The translations under genes were made by a program, and so were the position numbers. Positions 27,395 through 35,279 of a stretch of DNA of 64,000 nucleotides are shown in pieces. Every line of letters begins with the position of its first letter. Position 1 is the stretch's first letter. The notes beneath the pieces were generated by a model. The model saw nothing but the letters and a program-made list of their open reading frames with translations. It did not search any database and was not told the origin of the DNA. This DNA comes from Ardenticatenaceae bacterium. GTDB taxonomy: Bacteria; Chloroflexota; Anaerolineae; Promineifilales; Promineifilaceae. The stretch is taken from contig JACKBT010000009.1 of NCBI GenBank assembly GCA_020634415.1, positions 1 to 64,000 on the forward strand, given 5' to 3'.

Positions 27395-28218
27395 TGAAGA
27401 TTGGTTTAGCTTTAGGTGGCGGTGGGGCGAAGGGGGCGGCCCATGTGGGGGTGTTGATGGCGTTGGAGGAGTTGGGCATACGGCCGTCTCTCATCACCGG
27501 CACCAGTGCGGGGGCTTATGTTGGCGCGACTTATGCGGCGGGGGTGGATTTGGAAACCATTGCCAAATCTATTCCTGAACTGGCACTGGGGCAGCTTTAT
27601 GGGCTGCCGGGCATGGTTCCGGCTCTAAGCACAAATATTAAGTACAAGCAATATCTGCGGGATTTGATTGGTGACATCACGTTTGCCGATTTGAAGATTC
27701 CGCTGGCGGTGGTGGCTACGGATTTGATTAGCCAGAAAGAGGTGATTTTGGATGAGGGGGAGGTGGTAACGGCCGTTATGGCCTCTGCCTCTTTGCCGCT
27801 TGTGTTCCCGCCTATTGAGATAGATGGCATGGCGTTGATAGACGGCGGGGTGATGAACAATGTGCCTTTCGACGTGGCGCGAGCGCGAGGCGCAACCTAT
27901 GTCATCGCCGTAGATTTGAGCAATTCGGCCCCATTTGGCACGGTGGATGATGCTGAGCCGCCGCCACATGGGTTGCTGGCGAAAGCCATTGCCCTGACCA
28001 AAAATCGGCGTATTTGGCAGATTATGTCAACCATCAGCGACATCAACAACACCAAGATGCTCCATGCCCGGCTGGCAATTTCCCGACCCGAGATTTTATT
28101 ACGGCCGTATTTGGGCACCATCAGCCTCTTTGACACCCATCGTTGGCAAGAGGCAGTAGAAGCAGGGAAGACGGCCGTTTACGAAGTACAAAACGAACTA
28201 AAAAAACTCGTGAAATAA
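27394..28218 (+). CDS. Patatin-like phospholipase (RssA/NTE family)
   Basis: A 274-residue lipid acyl hydrolase. It has the oxyanion loop GGGGAKGAAHVGVL, nucleophile Ser in GTSAGAYVGA, and catalytic Asp in DGGVMNNVP (Ser-Asp dyad). The size and the YIAVDLS-like segment (YVIAVDLSNSAPF) match bacterial NTE/RssA proteins, thought to act on membrane phospholipids. No signal peptide is present. It is translationally coupled to deoA by a 1-base overlap. Confidence 0.93.
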   Translation: MKIGLALGGGGAKGAAHVGVLMALEELGIRPSLITGTSAGAYVGATYAAGVDLETIAKSIPELALGQLYGLPGMVPALSTNIKYKQYLRDLIGDITFADLKIPLAVVATDLISQKEVILDEGEVVTAVMASASLPLVFPPIEIDGMALIDGGVMNNVPFDVARARGATYVIAVDLSNSAPFGTVDDAEPPPHGLLAKAIALTKNRRIWQIMSTISDINNTKMLHARLAISRPEILLRPYLGTISLFDTHRWQEAVEAGKTAVYEVQNELKKLVK

Positions 28219-28252
28219 TGACGCAGTTGCACCATTACATCACGCTCCTTCC

Positions 28253-28930
28253 ATGATACCCTTACGCGACACAAACCCCACCAACAAAACCCCCATTGTC
28301 ACCATCACCCTCATCGTCCTCAACATCCTGGTTTATCTGTACGAATGGTTCATCTCCGCCGAGCCAGCCCAAATGATGGCTTTTTTCGACCAGTGGGCCA
28401 TTATTCCCGGCCAATTGACGGCTAATTTTGCCCCCGAAGCCATCACCCTTTTTTCGGCCATGTTTTTGCATGGCTCCTGGGTGCATTTAGGCGGCAACAT
28501 GCTGTATTTGTGGATTTTTGGCGACAACATCGAAGATCGCATGGGGCGCGGGCGCTTCATCATTTTCTACCTGCTAGGTGGTTTAGCCGCCTCTGTTGCC
28601 CAAATTGCCATAGACCCCCGTTCAACTGTGCCCAACGTGGGGGCCAGCGGGGCCATTGCCGGCGTATTAGGCGGCTATCTGATTCTGTACCCCAGTGCGC
28701 GGATTTTGACGTTGGTATTCCGCGTCATGACCCAAGTGCCAGCCTACATTGTGCTGGGCTTTTGGTTTGTGCTGCAACTGTTTCAGGGAATCGGCAGTTT
28801 GGGGGTGATGACTGATGCCCAACAAGGCGGCGTGGCCTTTTTTGCCCATATTGGCGGCTTTGTGGCCGGCATGGTTTTGGTGAAGCCGTTTTTGTGGGGG
28901 CGGGGAACACAAGCTGAAGGGCCTTATTAA
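28253..28930 (+). CDS. Rhomboid-family intramembrane serine protease
   Basis: A 225-residue protein with about six membrane helices. The active-site Ser is in GASGAIAGVLGGY and the His in HIGGFVAGMVL; the early loop FLHGSWVHLGGNMLYLWIFGDNIED is typical. It starts 34 bases after the patatin stop and may belong to the same transcript. Substrates of such enzymes are single-pass membrane proteins; none is evident here. Confidence 0.94.
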   Translation: MIPLRDTNPTNKTPIVTITLIVLNILVYLYEWFISAEPAQMMAFFDQWAIIPGQLTANFAPEAITLFSAMFLHGSWVHLGGNMLYLWIFGDNIEDRMGRGRFIIFYLLGGLAASVAQIAIDPRSTVPNVGASGAIAGVLGGYLILYPSARILTLVFRVMTQVPAYIVLGFWFVLQLFQGIGSLGVMTDAQQGGVAFFAHIGGFVAGMVLVKPFLWGRGTQAEGPY

Positions 28931-28937
28931 GCCCTAA

Positions 28938-30371
28938 TTACTCATCCCCTCTGACGGGGATACTCGGCAAGAACGTGCGGTAAACAAAGGGGGAGAAGAT
29001 ATACGTGTCGGAGATGGTGTCACCGGTGCGGCGACCTCCCAACACAAAGATACGGTTTTCGACGTTGGCCACGCCGAGGCCGGTCCAGCTTGGGGCTTCA
29101 TTTAGCAAGGGCGTGTTGACGACTTGCCAGGTTTGGGTAACGGGGTCGTACTGTTCACTATAGCGGATTTCTTGTCCATCTTGCAGCCCGCCGCCTATCA
29201 CATAGAGTCGGTTGAGGACGGCCGCCGAGGCGCTGCCGCCGCGTGGCAGCAGCAGCGGCGGGCAATCAAACCATTGGAGCAGGGTGGGGTCGAAATATTC
29301 GCAGGTGTCGAGTTCTTGTTGACCATCGAAACCGCCCACAACGTAAAGCTCACCAGTCATAAATTGACCGGTGGCGAAGGCACGTGGCTGGCTCATGGGG
29401 TCGAGGGGCCGCCAGCTATCTTCACCAGGATCATAAATGTAGGTGGTGTTCAGGTAGTCGCTGCCGTTCCAGCCGCCAACGAGATAGAGGAAGGAGCCAT
29501 CAGATAAGGCCACTCCGCCGGAGATGGGTTGGGGCAGGGCGGTGACGGGCCGCCAGGCGTTTTGGGTAGGGCTGTAGACTTCAACAGCGGCAGTGGGCTG
29601 GCCGTCGGCTAACCGGCCGCCTACCACGTAAATCTCGCCAAACAGTTCGGTGGCTGAGGCGGAGGCAACGGCCGTTGGTTTGGGCGTGCGTTCTTGCCAC
29701 AGGTGGGTAAGGGCATCGAAGCTGTAATTGGTGCTGACGACGGTATCGGCCGTTTCGCCCCCAATCACATAAATGTTTAAGCCCAGCGGCACTGCAGCCA
29801 CATCTACCAGGCCTACAGGCAGCGGCCGATTCGTCAGCACCCAATCCTGCCCCAATGGCTCCTCAACAAATGGTTCTGGTTCGGGGACTGAGTTGTTGGC
29901 TTGCAAACGTAAACTGACAAAGGCCGTGATGGCGACAACCAGCAAGACGGTTAACACCAGGCTGACTGTGCGCCACAGGGTGAACTGTCGCGGTGGATCA
30001 GCGGGGAGGGTTGTGTCTGGTTCTAGTTCATTGTGAGGGGTGGGGGTAACGGCCGTTGTCGCTGCCAATTCCGGTTCAAGCGCCGACTCCTCCTCCAACT
30101 CCTCCTCCTCCATCTCTGCCAGCAGATCATCATCTTGAGAGGCTTCCACCTCTACGCCCGGCACACTGACCAAACCCTGCTGGATAGCCACACGGGTGGC
30201 TTCTGTGCGCGAGGAAACGCCCAATTTCGTAAAAACACGGCGTAGATGCACCTTGACCGTATTTTCACTAATAAATAATTCTGCTGCCGCTTCTTTGTTG
30301 GAGGCTCCCCGCGCCACACAGCGCAGCACATCCAATTCGCGCTCACTTAGTTCTTCGCCATATTCAGCCAT
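28938..30371 (-). CDS. Membrane-anchored LuxR-type regulator with extracellular Kelch propeller
   Basis: A 477-residue protein in an unusual order. Residues 1-70 form a LuxR/FixJ DNA-binding domain (LSERELDVLRCVARGASNKEAAAELFISENTVKVHLRRVFTKLGV). An acidic linker follows (LLAEMEEEELEEESALEPEL), then one membrane helix (TVSLVLTVLLVVAITAFVSL, ~134-153), then six Kelch-like units (YVIGGETADTVV, YVVGGRLADGQ, YLVGGWNGSDY, YVVGGFDGQQE, YVIGGGLQDGQE, FVLGGRRTGD). The end YRTFLPSIPVRGDE recalls the YLPL-type tails of Chloroflexota exported proteins. It may be a one-component sensor in which an outer propeller controls a membrane-tethered DNA-binding domain. A TATAAT read on this strand at 30379-30384 lies only 7-8 bases before the ATG, so the message may be leaderless. 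Confidence 0.9.
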   Translation of the reverse strand: MAEYGEELSERELDVLRCVARGASNKEAAAELFISENTVKVHLRRVFTKLGVSSRTEATRVAIQQGLVSVPGVEVEASQDDDLLAEMEEEELEEESALEPELAATTAVTPTPHNELEPDTTLPADPPRQFTLWRTVSLVLTVLLVVAITAFVSLRLQANNSVPEPEPFVEEPLGQDWVLTNRPLPVGLVDVAAVPLGLNIYVIGGETADTVVSTNYSFDALTHLWQERTPKPTAVASASATELFGEIYVVGGRLADGQPTAAVEVYSPTQNAWRPVTALPQPISGGVALSDGSFLYLVGGWNGSDYLNTTYIYDPGEDSWRPLDPMSQPRAFATGQFMTGELYVVGGFDGQQELDTCEYFDPTLLQWFDCPPLLLPRGGSASAAVLNRLYVIGGGLQDGQEIRYSEQYDPVTQTWQVVNTPLLNEAPSWTGLGVANVENRIFVLGGRRTGDTISDTYIFSPFVYRTFLPSIPVRGDE

Positions 30372-30463
30372 TGCCCCGATTATAACAGCGATCTTGGTTG
30401 AGGATAAGGTTATCTTTCTGAACTGGGTGCCAACGATTACTTACACTCTGACCGCACCTGAAC

Positions 30464-30469
30464 TATAAT
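30464..30469 (+). promoter_or_regulatory. -10 box for the zinc-ribbon gene pair
   Basis: Perfect TATAAT 31 bases upstream of the start at 30501. The -35 is weak. With the opposite TATAAT at 30379-30384 this forms a divergent promoter region. Confidence 0.5.
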
Positions 30470-30500
30470 GGGGGTCACTGTTTACAAAAAGGAATGGCTT

Positions 30501-30797
30501 ATGAGCGCAATGAGACGGGCGGCAATTCACAAATTGGCAGCAGCAGCGTATGAGATGAATTTACAGGTCATGAATGGGCTGGTGCAGCGTGGGGCTGACG
30601 GCCGTTGGCACATTGGCAGCCATGATTTAGTCGAATGGCTAAACCAGCACGAGGGTGAAGAACTGGTGCTGGTGTTGGGGTCACTGGCAGATGAACGGCC
30701 GTTAAAAGCCCGCACCTGCCGCACCTGTGGCCGAGACTATACAGACCTGGAATGCCCGCACTGTCGGGCAAATCGAATCCGTTTACGAGGTAGATGA
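30501..30797 (+). CDS. Small helix-turn-helix-like protein with C-terminal zinc ribbon
   Basis: A 98-residue protein. The N-terminal half (RRAAIHKLAAAAYEMNLQVMNGLVQRGADGRWHIGSHDLVEWLNQ) resembles an excisionase/MerR-like winged helix with its helix and wing. The C-terminus has two knuckles, CRTCGRDY and CPHCRANR, forming a four-cysteine zinc ribbon. The start at 30501 has AAGGA 8 bases upstream; the in-frame ATG at 30468 overlaps the -10 box. The stop abuts the next gene's ATG, so the two are coupled. Function unknown. Confidence 0.75.
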   Translation: MSAMRRAAIHKLAAAAYEMNLQVMNGLVQRGADGRWHIGSHDLVEWLNQHEGEELVLVLGSLADERPLKARTCRTCGRDYTDLECPHCRANRIRLRGR

Positions 30798-31706
30798 ATG
30801 AAGAAGGAGTGGCAAGCAGCAGGTGGCAAGTGGCACGGAAGCCTCCGTGTTTTGGTTATTTTGTTGATGGGTTGGCTGTGGGCGCAGCCTGTGGCGGCGC
30901 AGGGAGCAGCAACTTTGGATACGCTGTCGGTGGAAATCTGGCCGGATTATGACCAGACGGATGTGCTGGTTTTGTTGACGGGCCAGTTGGCAGCCAGCAT
31001 GGCCCTGCCCGCCACCCTCACCATCCCCCTGCCACCCAATGCCGACATCAATGCCGTCGCCCGCATCACCAGCGATGGCATGATGACGGATGATATTGAT
31101 TTCACGCAAACGGCCGATTCCGTGACCCTCACCACGCCCGACCCCCAGTTTCGCGTGGAATATTACTACCCCTATACGGTGGATGGGGATCAGCACAGCT
31201 TTAGCTTTAATTGGACAGCCGCCCTGGCGGTAGACCAGATGACGGTCTCGGTGCAGCAGCCTGTCTCGGCAGCCGAAATGACCACAAACCCGGCAGCAAC
31301 GGCCGTTAGCACCCGCCAACTAGATGGGTTAACCTACCACGCCCTGCCGCCCGAAACAATCCCCGCCGGACAAGCTTACAGCGTCTCCGTCACCTACCAG
31401 ATGACATCCCCCCTGCTAACGGTGGCCCAACTGCAAAGCCAAAACAGCGGCGGAACGGCCGTTACCACCGTTACCACCGTCCCCGAGGCCACCCCCAACT
31501 GGGCCTTGTATCTGGCCGCAGTGGGCACAGCCCTCATTGGCATTGCCATGTTTTGGCAAGCCTACAGCAAACGCAACAACCAACCCAAGCGGCGGCGGCC
31601 TGCCCCCAACAAACAAGCGGCATCCGCCAAATTTTGCCACAACTGCGGCGAACGCCGTCATCCCGGCGATCAATTCTGTCGCAGCTGCGGCACAGCTTTG
31701 AAATAA
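30798..31706 (+). CDS. Exported membrane protein with cytoplasmic zinc ribbon
   Basis: A 302-residue protein: signal sequence (VLVILLMGWLWAQPVAAQG, cleavage near 36), an outer beta-rich domain of ~190 residues, one membrane helix (WALYLAAVGTALIGIAMFW, ~235-253), a basic stretch KRRRPAPNK and a cytoplasmic zinc ribbon CHNC...CRSC at the end. The n-region of the signal peptide (WQAAGGKWHG) is encoded by GTGGCAAG-type repeat sequence related to the palindromes at 18148 and 44645. It begins directly after the previous stop. A truncated second copy of its zinc-ribbon tail lies at 33560. Confidence 0.8.
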   Translation: MKKEWQAAGGKWHGSLRVLVILLMGWLWAQPVAAQGAATLDTLSVEIWPDYDQTDVLVLLTGQLAASMALPATLTIPLPPNADINAVARITSDGMMTDDIDFTQTADSVTLTTPDPQFRVEYYYPYTVDGDQHSFSFNWTAALAVDQMTVSVQQPVSAAEMTTNPAATAVSTRQLDGLTYHALPPETIPAGQAYSVSVTYQMTSPLLTVAQLQSQNSGGTAVTTVTTVPEATPNWALYLAAVGTALIGIAMFWQAYSKRNNQPKRRRPAPNKQAASAKFCHNCGERRHPGDQFCRSCGTALK

Positions 31707-31799
31707 ATAGGACTTACGCGGTTGCTTTGGCGGGTGTCACAGCAAGCCCGACTAGTGGCCCGGCCAGGAGGCCAACCACAGTACAGACTCCTATAAAAA

Positions 31800-31827
31800 G
31801 AGCGACCCCAACAAAATGGGGTCGCTC
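31800..31827. terminator. Bidirectional hairpin terminator
   Basis: An 11-bp perfect stem GAGCGACCCCA / TGGGGTCGCTC with a 6-base loop, between convergent genes. Confidence 0.85.
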
Positions 31828-31853
31828 CTGTTTCATCGTTGGTGAGGTTGGGC

Positions 31854-32900
31854 TTATTCGGCCGTTTCGGCCAATTCCAAAGCTACCCAAAGTTCCACAC
31901 CCTCTAGCAGCGCACCATCCTCGTCAACCAATTCGACCGGAACGACGACAGTGGCGTTTAGGTTGCTTGCGCCCTGGGTAATAGACAGCCTGGTGGCCTC
32001 ATCCTCTCCCTGCACTGGAATACGATTGCCAGACTCATCCACATGGTAACGCTGCGTGGAAAGGACATTGCCGTCGTTATCCACAATCACATCTACCAGT
32101 TCGGGCACAGGTTGGGCGGCTAAGGTAGCACTGTCTGCACCATCCAGATAACCCACGATCACTACCGCTTCGTCGTAATCGGTGAGTTTGTAATCAATTT
32201 GTACAGGCAAATCCATCAATTCGGGATTGTTGGGGTGCGCAACGGCCGTTCCCACCGCCGCGATGACCGCGTAATTATCGGTATCACCCGAATCTGGCAC
32301 AGTCCCAATGACCAACTCGATAGCGAACGCCACCGCATCATGCAAAGAGCCATTGGCCTGAACGGCCGTTGCTGGCATGTCCACTGTAAACACCACCTCA
32401 GCGTCGCCTTGCGTCACAGGCAGCAGCCGCTCACCATAAAAGGTGCCTCCCTCGTCGGGGAAAGTGTAGGTCAGGAACAGGGTGGCTTCATCGGTGCTGA
32501 CTAACGAGTAAGCTACTGTTACCAGGGCTTCAATCATGCCATTGCCGGCCGCTTGCGCCTGCCCAATGTTGATGACTGCGGCGGTGTCAACGGCCGTTTC
32601 CATGGGGGCCGTCTCACGACTAGCATTGTCCGGGGCCGTCAGCGGCGCAAAACCGTCGGGGCGGTTCTGGGAACTTAAGGTGAACCAAAATAAAAGGGGG
32701 ATGACAACTATTACTGCCAGCCCGCCGAGCAGAGTGGCTGCCCGTGAGATACTTAATCCAAGTCGTTGTTGTGCCATTGCTGCTTCCTCCAGAAGCTGGC
32801 TGCGCAAGCGGTTTTTGGCAGCAAGGGGAAAGGGGTCGGTAAACGGCCGTTTACGGCGCAGAGCCTCTTCTAAATCCTCAAATTCATGGTAAGGGGACAT
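31854..32900 (-). CDS. Membrane anti-sigma-like protein
   Basis: A 348-residue single-pass protein next to an ECF sigma factor. The cytoplasmic ~50 residues (MSPYHEFEDLEEALRRKRPF ... LLEEAAMAQQ) would bind sigma, the helix LGGLAVIVVIPLLFWFTLS (~55-75) crosses the membrane, and about 270 residues lie outside as a DUF4179/anti-sigma-type beta-rich domain (LFLTYTFPDEGGTFYG, LMDLPVQIDYKLTDYDEAVVIVGYLDG). The start at 32900 follows GGAGG by 9 bases and overlaps the sigma gene by 17 bp; the open frame continues 24 codons upstream inside the sigma gene. There is no zinc anti-sigma motif (HxxxCxxC). Confidence 0.8.
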   Translation of the reverse strand: MSPYHEFEDLEEALRRKRPFTDPFPLAAKNRLRSQLLEEAAMAQQRLGLSISRAATLLGGLAVIVVIPLLFWFTLSSQNRPDGFAPLTAPDNASRETAPMETAVDTAAVINIGQAQAAGNGMIEALVTVAYSLVSTDEATLFLTYTFPDEGGTFYGERLLPVTQGDAEVVFTVDMPATAVQANGSLHDAVAFAIELVIGTVPDSGDTDNYAVIAAVGTAVAHPNNPELMDLPVQIDYKLTDYDEAVVIVGYLDGADSATLAAQPVPELVDVIVDNDGNVLSTQRYHVDESGNRIPVQGEDEATRLSITQGASNLNATVVVPVELVDEDGALLEGVELWVALELAETAE

Positions 32901-33441
32901 CAGCCATAACCTCCTGTGATACTTGCTTTGCCAACTGCTTGCGTAACCGTTTAAGGGCGCGGTGCAATGCAACCCGAACGGTGCGTGGTGACTTGTTCAA
33001 AACTTCCCCAATTTCTGCATGAGATAGCGCTTCATGGTAGCGGAGACGCAGCAGTTCTTGATCTGAGCGCGACAATTGGGCCAGAGCCACATCAAGCTCA
33101 TCTAGCTGCTGCCGTTGCTGCACTTGCTGTTCCACATTGTGCGGACTTAAAAAGCGATCCAACAGCGGTGCTGTCCACTTTTGGCGGCGATGGTGCATCA
33201 TTATCTCATTGCGGGCTATCTTGTAGAGCCAGGCACCAAAACTAGTGCCTCGCCAGCGATAGCGTGGCAGATTTTTGAGGGCTTTCTCGAACGTCGCCGA
33301 AACCACGTCCTGCGCCAGAGCTATATCGCCTAATTCTCGTTGGGCATAAGCGTAAATACGCTCTGCGTAGCGGTCATAGAGGCTGGCAAACTCACGCAGG
33401 TCTTGTTGGGCGCGTTGCACAAGCATTTGTTCATCATTCAT
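32884..33441 (-). CDS. ECF-type RNA polymerase sigma factor
   Basis: A 185-residue sigma-70-family factor. Region 2 contains YDRYAERIYAYAQRELGDIALAQDVVSATFEKALKNLPRYRWRGTSFGAWLYKIARNEIMMHHRR; region 4 contains LDVALAQLSRSDQELLRLRYHEALSHAEIGEVLNKSPRTVRVALHRALKRLRK. It is encoded with an overlapping membrane protein that is probably its anti-sigma factor, so it likely answers an envelope signal and transcribes its own operon. Confidence 0.93.
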   Translation of the reverse strand: MNDEQMLVQRAQQDLREFASLYDRYAERIYAYAQRELGDIALAQDVVSATFEKALKNLPRYRWRGTSFGAWLYKIARNEIMMHHRRQKWTAPLLDRFLSPHNVEQQVQQRQQLDELDVALAQLSRSDQELLRLRYHEALSHAEIGEVLNKSPRTVRVALHRALKRLRKQLAKQVSQEVMADVPLP

Positions 33442-33559
33442 AAAGTGCTTCCTGATCGATCAGAGTCACCCTTATAATGCTTGAAAGGACAAAACGTTAC
33501 AGGCACAAACAGAGCAATATTTCCTCACTGTCATCATTCGGGGCAGCACAGCCACACCG

Positions 33560-33655
33560 AAAAAACAAAGCGCATCCGCCAAATTCTGCCACAACTGTGG
33601 CGAACGCCGCCAACCCAGCGATCAATTTTGTCGTCATTGTGGCCCGGCCGTTTAG
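33560..33655 (+). pseudogene. Orphan zinc-ribbon fragment
   Basis: Reading from 33560 the DNA encodes KKQSASAKFCHNCGERRQ..., then PSDQFCRHCGPAV and a stop. This parallels the tail of the protein at 30798 (KQAASAKFCHNCGERRHPGDQFCRSCG). The frame is open back to a stop at about 33479 but has no usable start codon, so this is a relic of a duplicated gene end. The last codons run through a CGGCCGTT variant. Confidence 0.7.
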
Positions 33656-33684
33656 TGATGAATAATTGGGTGAGACAACGGCCG

Positions 33685-34503
33685 TTACCCCACCCGTTCC
33701 GCCAACCACTCATGCACTACCCGCGCCGTCTCCCGCCAACCCTGTTCCATCATCACATTATGCCCCGCCCCAGGCACAACCACATACTCCGCCCCATAAT
33801 GCCGGGCTGATTTCGCCTCCGCTTTTTCTGCAATCAATGTATCCGCCTCCCCCGCCAGCCAGAGCAGCGGCGTTTTTAGCTGCGGCGCGGGTCGCCACAG
33901 CGGCGGGTTATATTGCAGCAGCACCCACATAGATTCCGGCCCCAACCGTTCATACAAGTCTTGCGGCGACAGTGCTGCCCTCTCATGAATAAACATTTGC
34001 GCCGCTCGAAAAGGATTCCGCACCAAGGGCGCAGTCGTCAGATTGAGCGTACACAAGGCAAACCCAACCGGATCGCGCCCAATCGTTTGCAAGATGGGCA
34101 CAAACATGCTGTGTGACAACCAGGGCGCGACCAAAACGGCCGCTGCCAAATCATCCCGCTCCCGCAAAACCCACTGGGTCAGCGCCCCGCCCATGCTATG
34201 CCCCATCAGCACAGGCTTACACGGCATCCGCTCCATTTCGGCTTTCAAGAACCTGGCATAATAACCCAGCGTACACCAGCGAATCGGCCGTTGCCCAGGC
34301 GAACCAGCATGGCCCGGCAAACTGTGGGCATGGCTTTCCCAACCCCATTCGGCCAATAGCTCTTGCCAACCCTGCCAGCACCAGGCTCCATGCCACATGC
34401 CATGCTGCATCACAATAGGCGTGTCAAAGCGGCGTTCATATGGCGTGTAAACCACTCGTTCAATGCCATTTTCGACGGAATGTGTTACTTCAAACTGTTT
34501 CAT
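33685..34503 (-). CDS. Alpha/beta hydrolase
   Basis: A 272-residue lysophospholipase-like hydrolase. Nucleophile Ser is in LMGHSMGGALTQW (GHSMGG), the acid is probably in LLWLAGEADTLI and the His in VVPGAGHNVMMEQGW; the oxyanion region is HGMWHGAWCW. The start at 34503 overlaps the stop of the upstream membrane protein by 4 bp (ATGA), so the pair is co-translated. Substrate unknown. Confidence 0.88.
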   Translation of the reverse strand: MKQFEVTHSVENGIERVVYTPYERRFDTPIVMQHGMWHGAWCWQGWQELLAEWGWESHAHSLPGHAGSPGQRPIRWCTLGYYARFLKAEMERMPCKPVLMGHSMGGALTQWVLRERDDLAAAVLVAPWLSHSMFVPILQTIGRDPVGFALCTLNLTTAPLVRNPFRAAQMFIHERAALSPQDLYERLGPESMWVLLQYNPPLWRPAPQLKTPLLWLAGEADTLIAEKAEAKSARHYGAEYVVVPGAGHNVMMEQGWRETARVVHEWLAERVG

Positions 34504-35123
34504 GTTCGTATCAAGCCGACTGCCAATATCAACACAATAATATAGCTCATAAACGGCGGCCAGTCGCCCCAAATGAATGCGCCAATGATGGCTGAGGCAA
34601 CGGCCGTTCCCATCACCACCCAACCCAAAGTGGGCAAAACAGCCGCCAAAGCCAAGGCCGTGCCCATCAACGCTAACGCCGCCAAAATGTACAGCGTATT
34701 GGCCCAAAACACCCAACTGAGATTAACCATCACCTCTGGCGGTGCAGCCGGATCGTAGGTGCGGATCAGTTCAGCCGCCTTCACTCCCAGTTGCAGCCGG
34801 TCTATGCTGATAACCAGCCAGCACAGGAAACCAACCGCAAACAGAAATGCAGCCGCGCTGGCCAACCCGCGTGCGTTGGGTAATTTGGCGGCGATGAGGG
34901 CGAAGATAACGGCCGTTGCCAAATACACCACTGGAAAAATAATCGCCTGCGCCGTCCAGCCAATTCGATCATTGGCAATGCGCTGCAACTTCTCCAGAGG
35001 TTCAATCGGAATTGGGGGTCGGAAATAGTCTGCGGCAAACGCACCGACCATAAAAACAATCGTTGCGACCAATAAGGCCGTGCCTAATGAACGAAAATTG
35101 AAAAGTTGACCGTTTATTTCCAT
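34500..35123 (-). CDS. Five- to six-helix membrane protein
   Basis: A 207-residue integral membrane protein with about six predicted helices (ALLVATIVFMVGAFAADYF, AIIFPVVYLATAVIFALIA, AAAFLFAVGFLCWLVISI, VFWANTLYILAALALMGTAL, and a final VLILAVGL). I do not recognise the family. GGGAG lies 7 bases before the ATG. It is coupled to the hydrolase by a 4-base overlap. A MITE-like element sits 15 bp upstream of its start codon and may have replaced its promoter. Confidence 0.75.
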   Translation of the reverse strand: MEINGQLFNFRSLGTALLVATIVFMVGAFAADYFRPPIPIEPLEKLQRIANDRIGWTAQAIIFPVVYLATAVIFALIAAKLPNARGLASAAAFLFAVGFLCWLVISIDRLQLGVKAAELIRTYDPAAPPEVMVNLSWVFWANTLYILAALALMGTALALAAVLPTLGWVVMGTAVASAIIGAFIWGDWPPFMSYIIVLILAVGLIRT

Positions 35124-35137
35124 TTGTATTCACTCCC

Positions 35138-35245
35138 CTAGCAGTTTGTCGGAGAACCCCAATTTGTATCCGCGAAATCCCTTTCGCGCTCGGGGAACGC
35201 GGTAAGGATACCGCGCCTACGACCACTTTTCCGACAGCCTGCTAG
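35138..35245. repeat. MITE-like palindromic element (108 bp)
   Basis: The outer inverted ends CTAGCAGTTTGTCGGA and TCCGACAGCCTGCTAG match at 14 of 16 positions. Inside are smaller hairpins, CGCGAAA-TCCC-TTTCGCG and GCGGTA-AGGA-TACCGC. It is non-coding. It lies directly upstream of the membrane protein gene at 35123. Confidence 0.75.
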
Positions 35246-35246
35246 A

Positions 35247-35273
35247 TGGGACGCACTTTTGAAGTGCGTCCCA
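35247..35273. terminator. Hairpin terminator of the cytochrome gene
   Basis: A 12-bp perfect stem TGGGACGCACTT / AAGTGCGTCCCA with a 3-base loop, 6 bases beyond the stop of the leftward cytochrome gene. Confidence 0.75.
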
Positions 35274-35279
35274 CCTGGC

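Noticed and set aside
33477..33810. Forward genes around the sigma factor leader
   Set aside because: These frames have no plausible protein family and overlap the hydrolase gene; only the zinc-ribbon fragment is supported.
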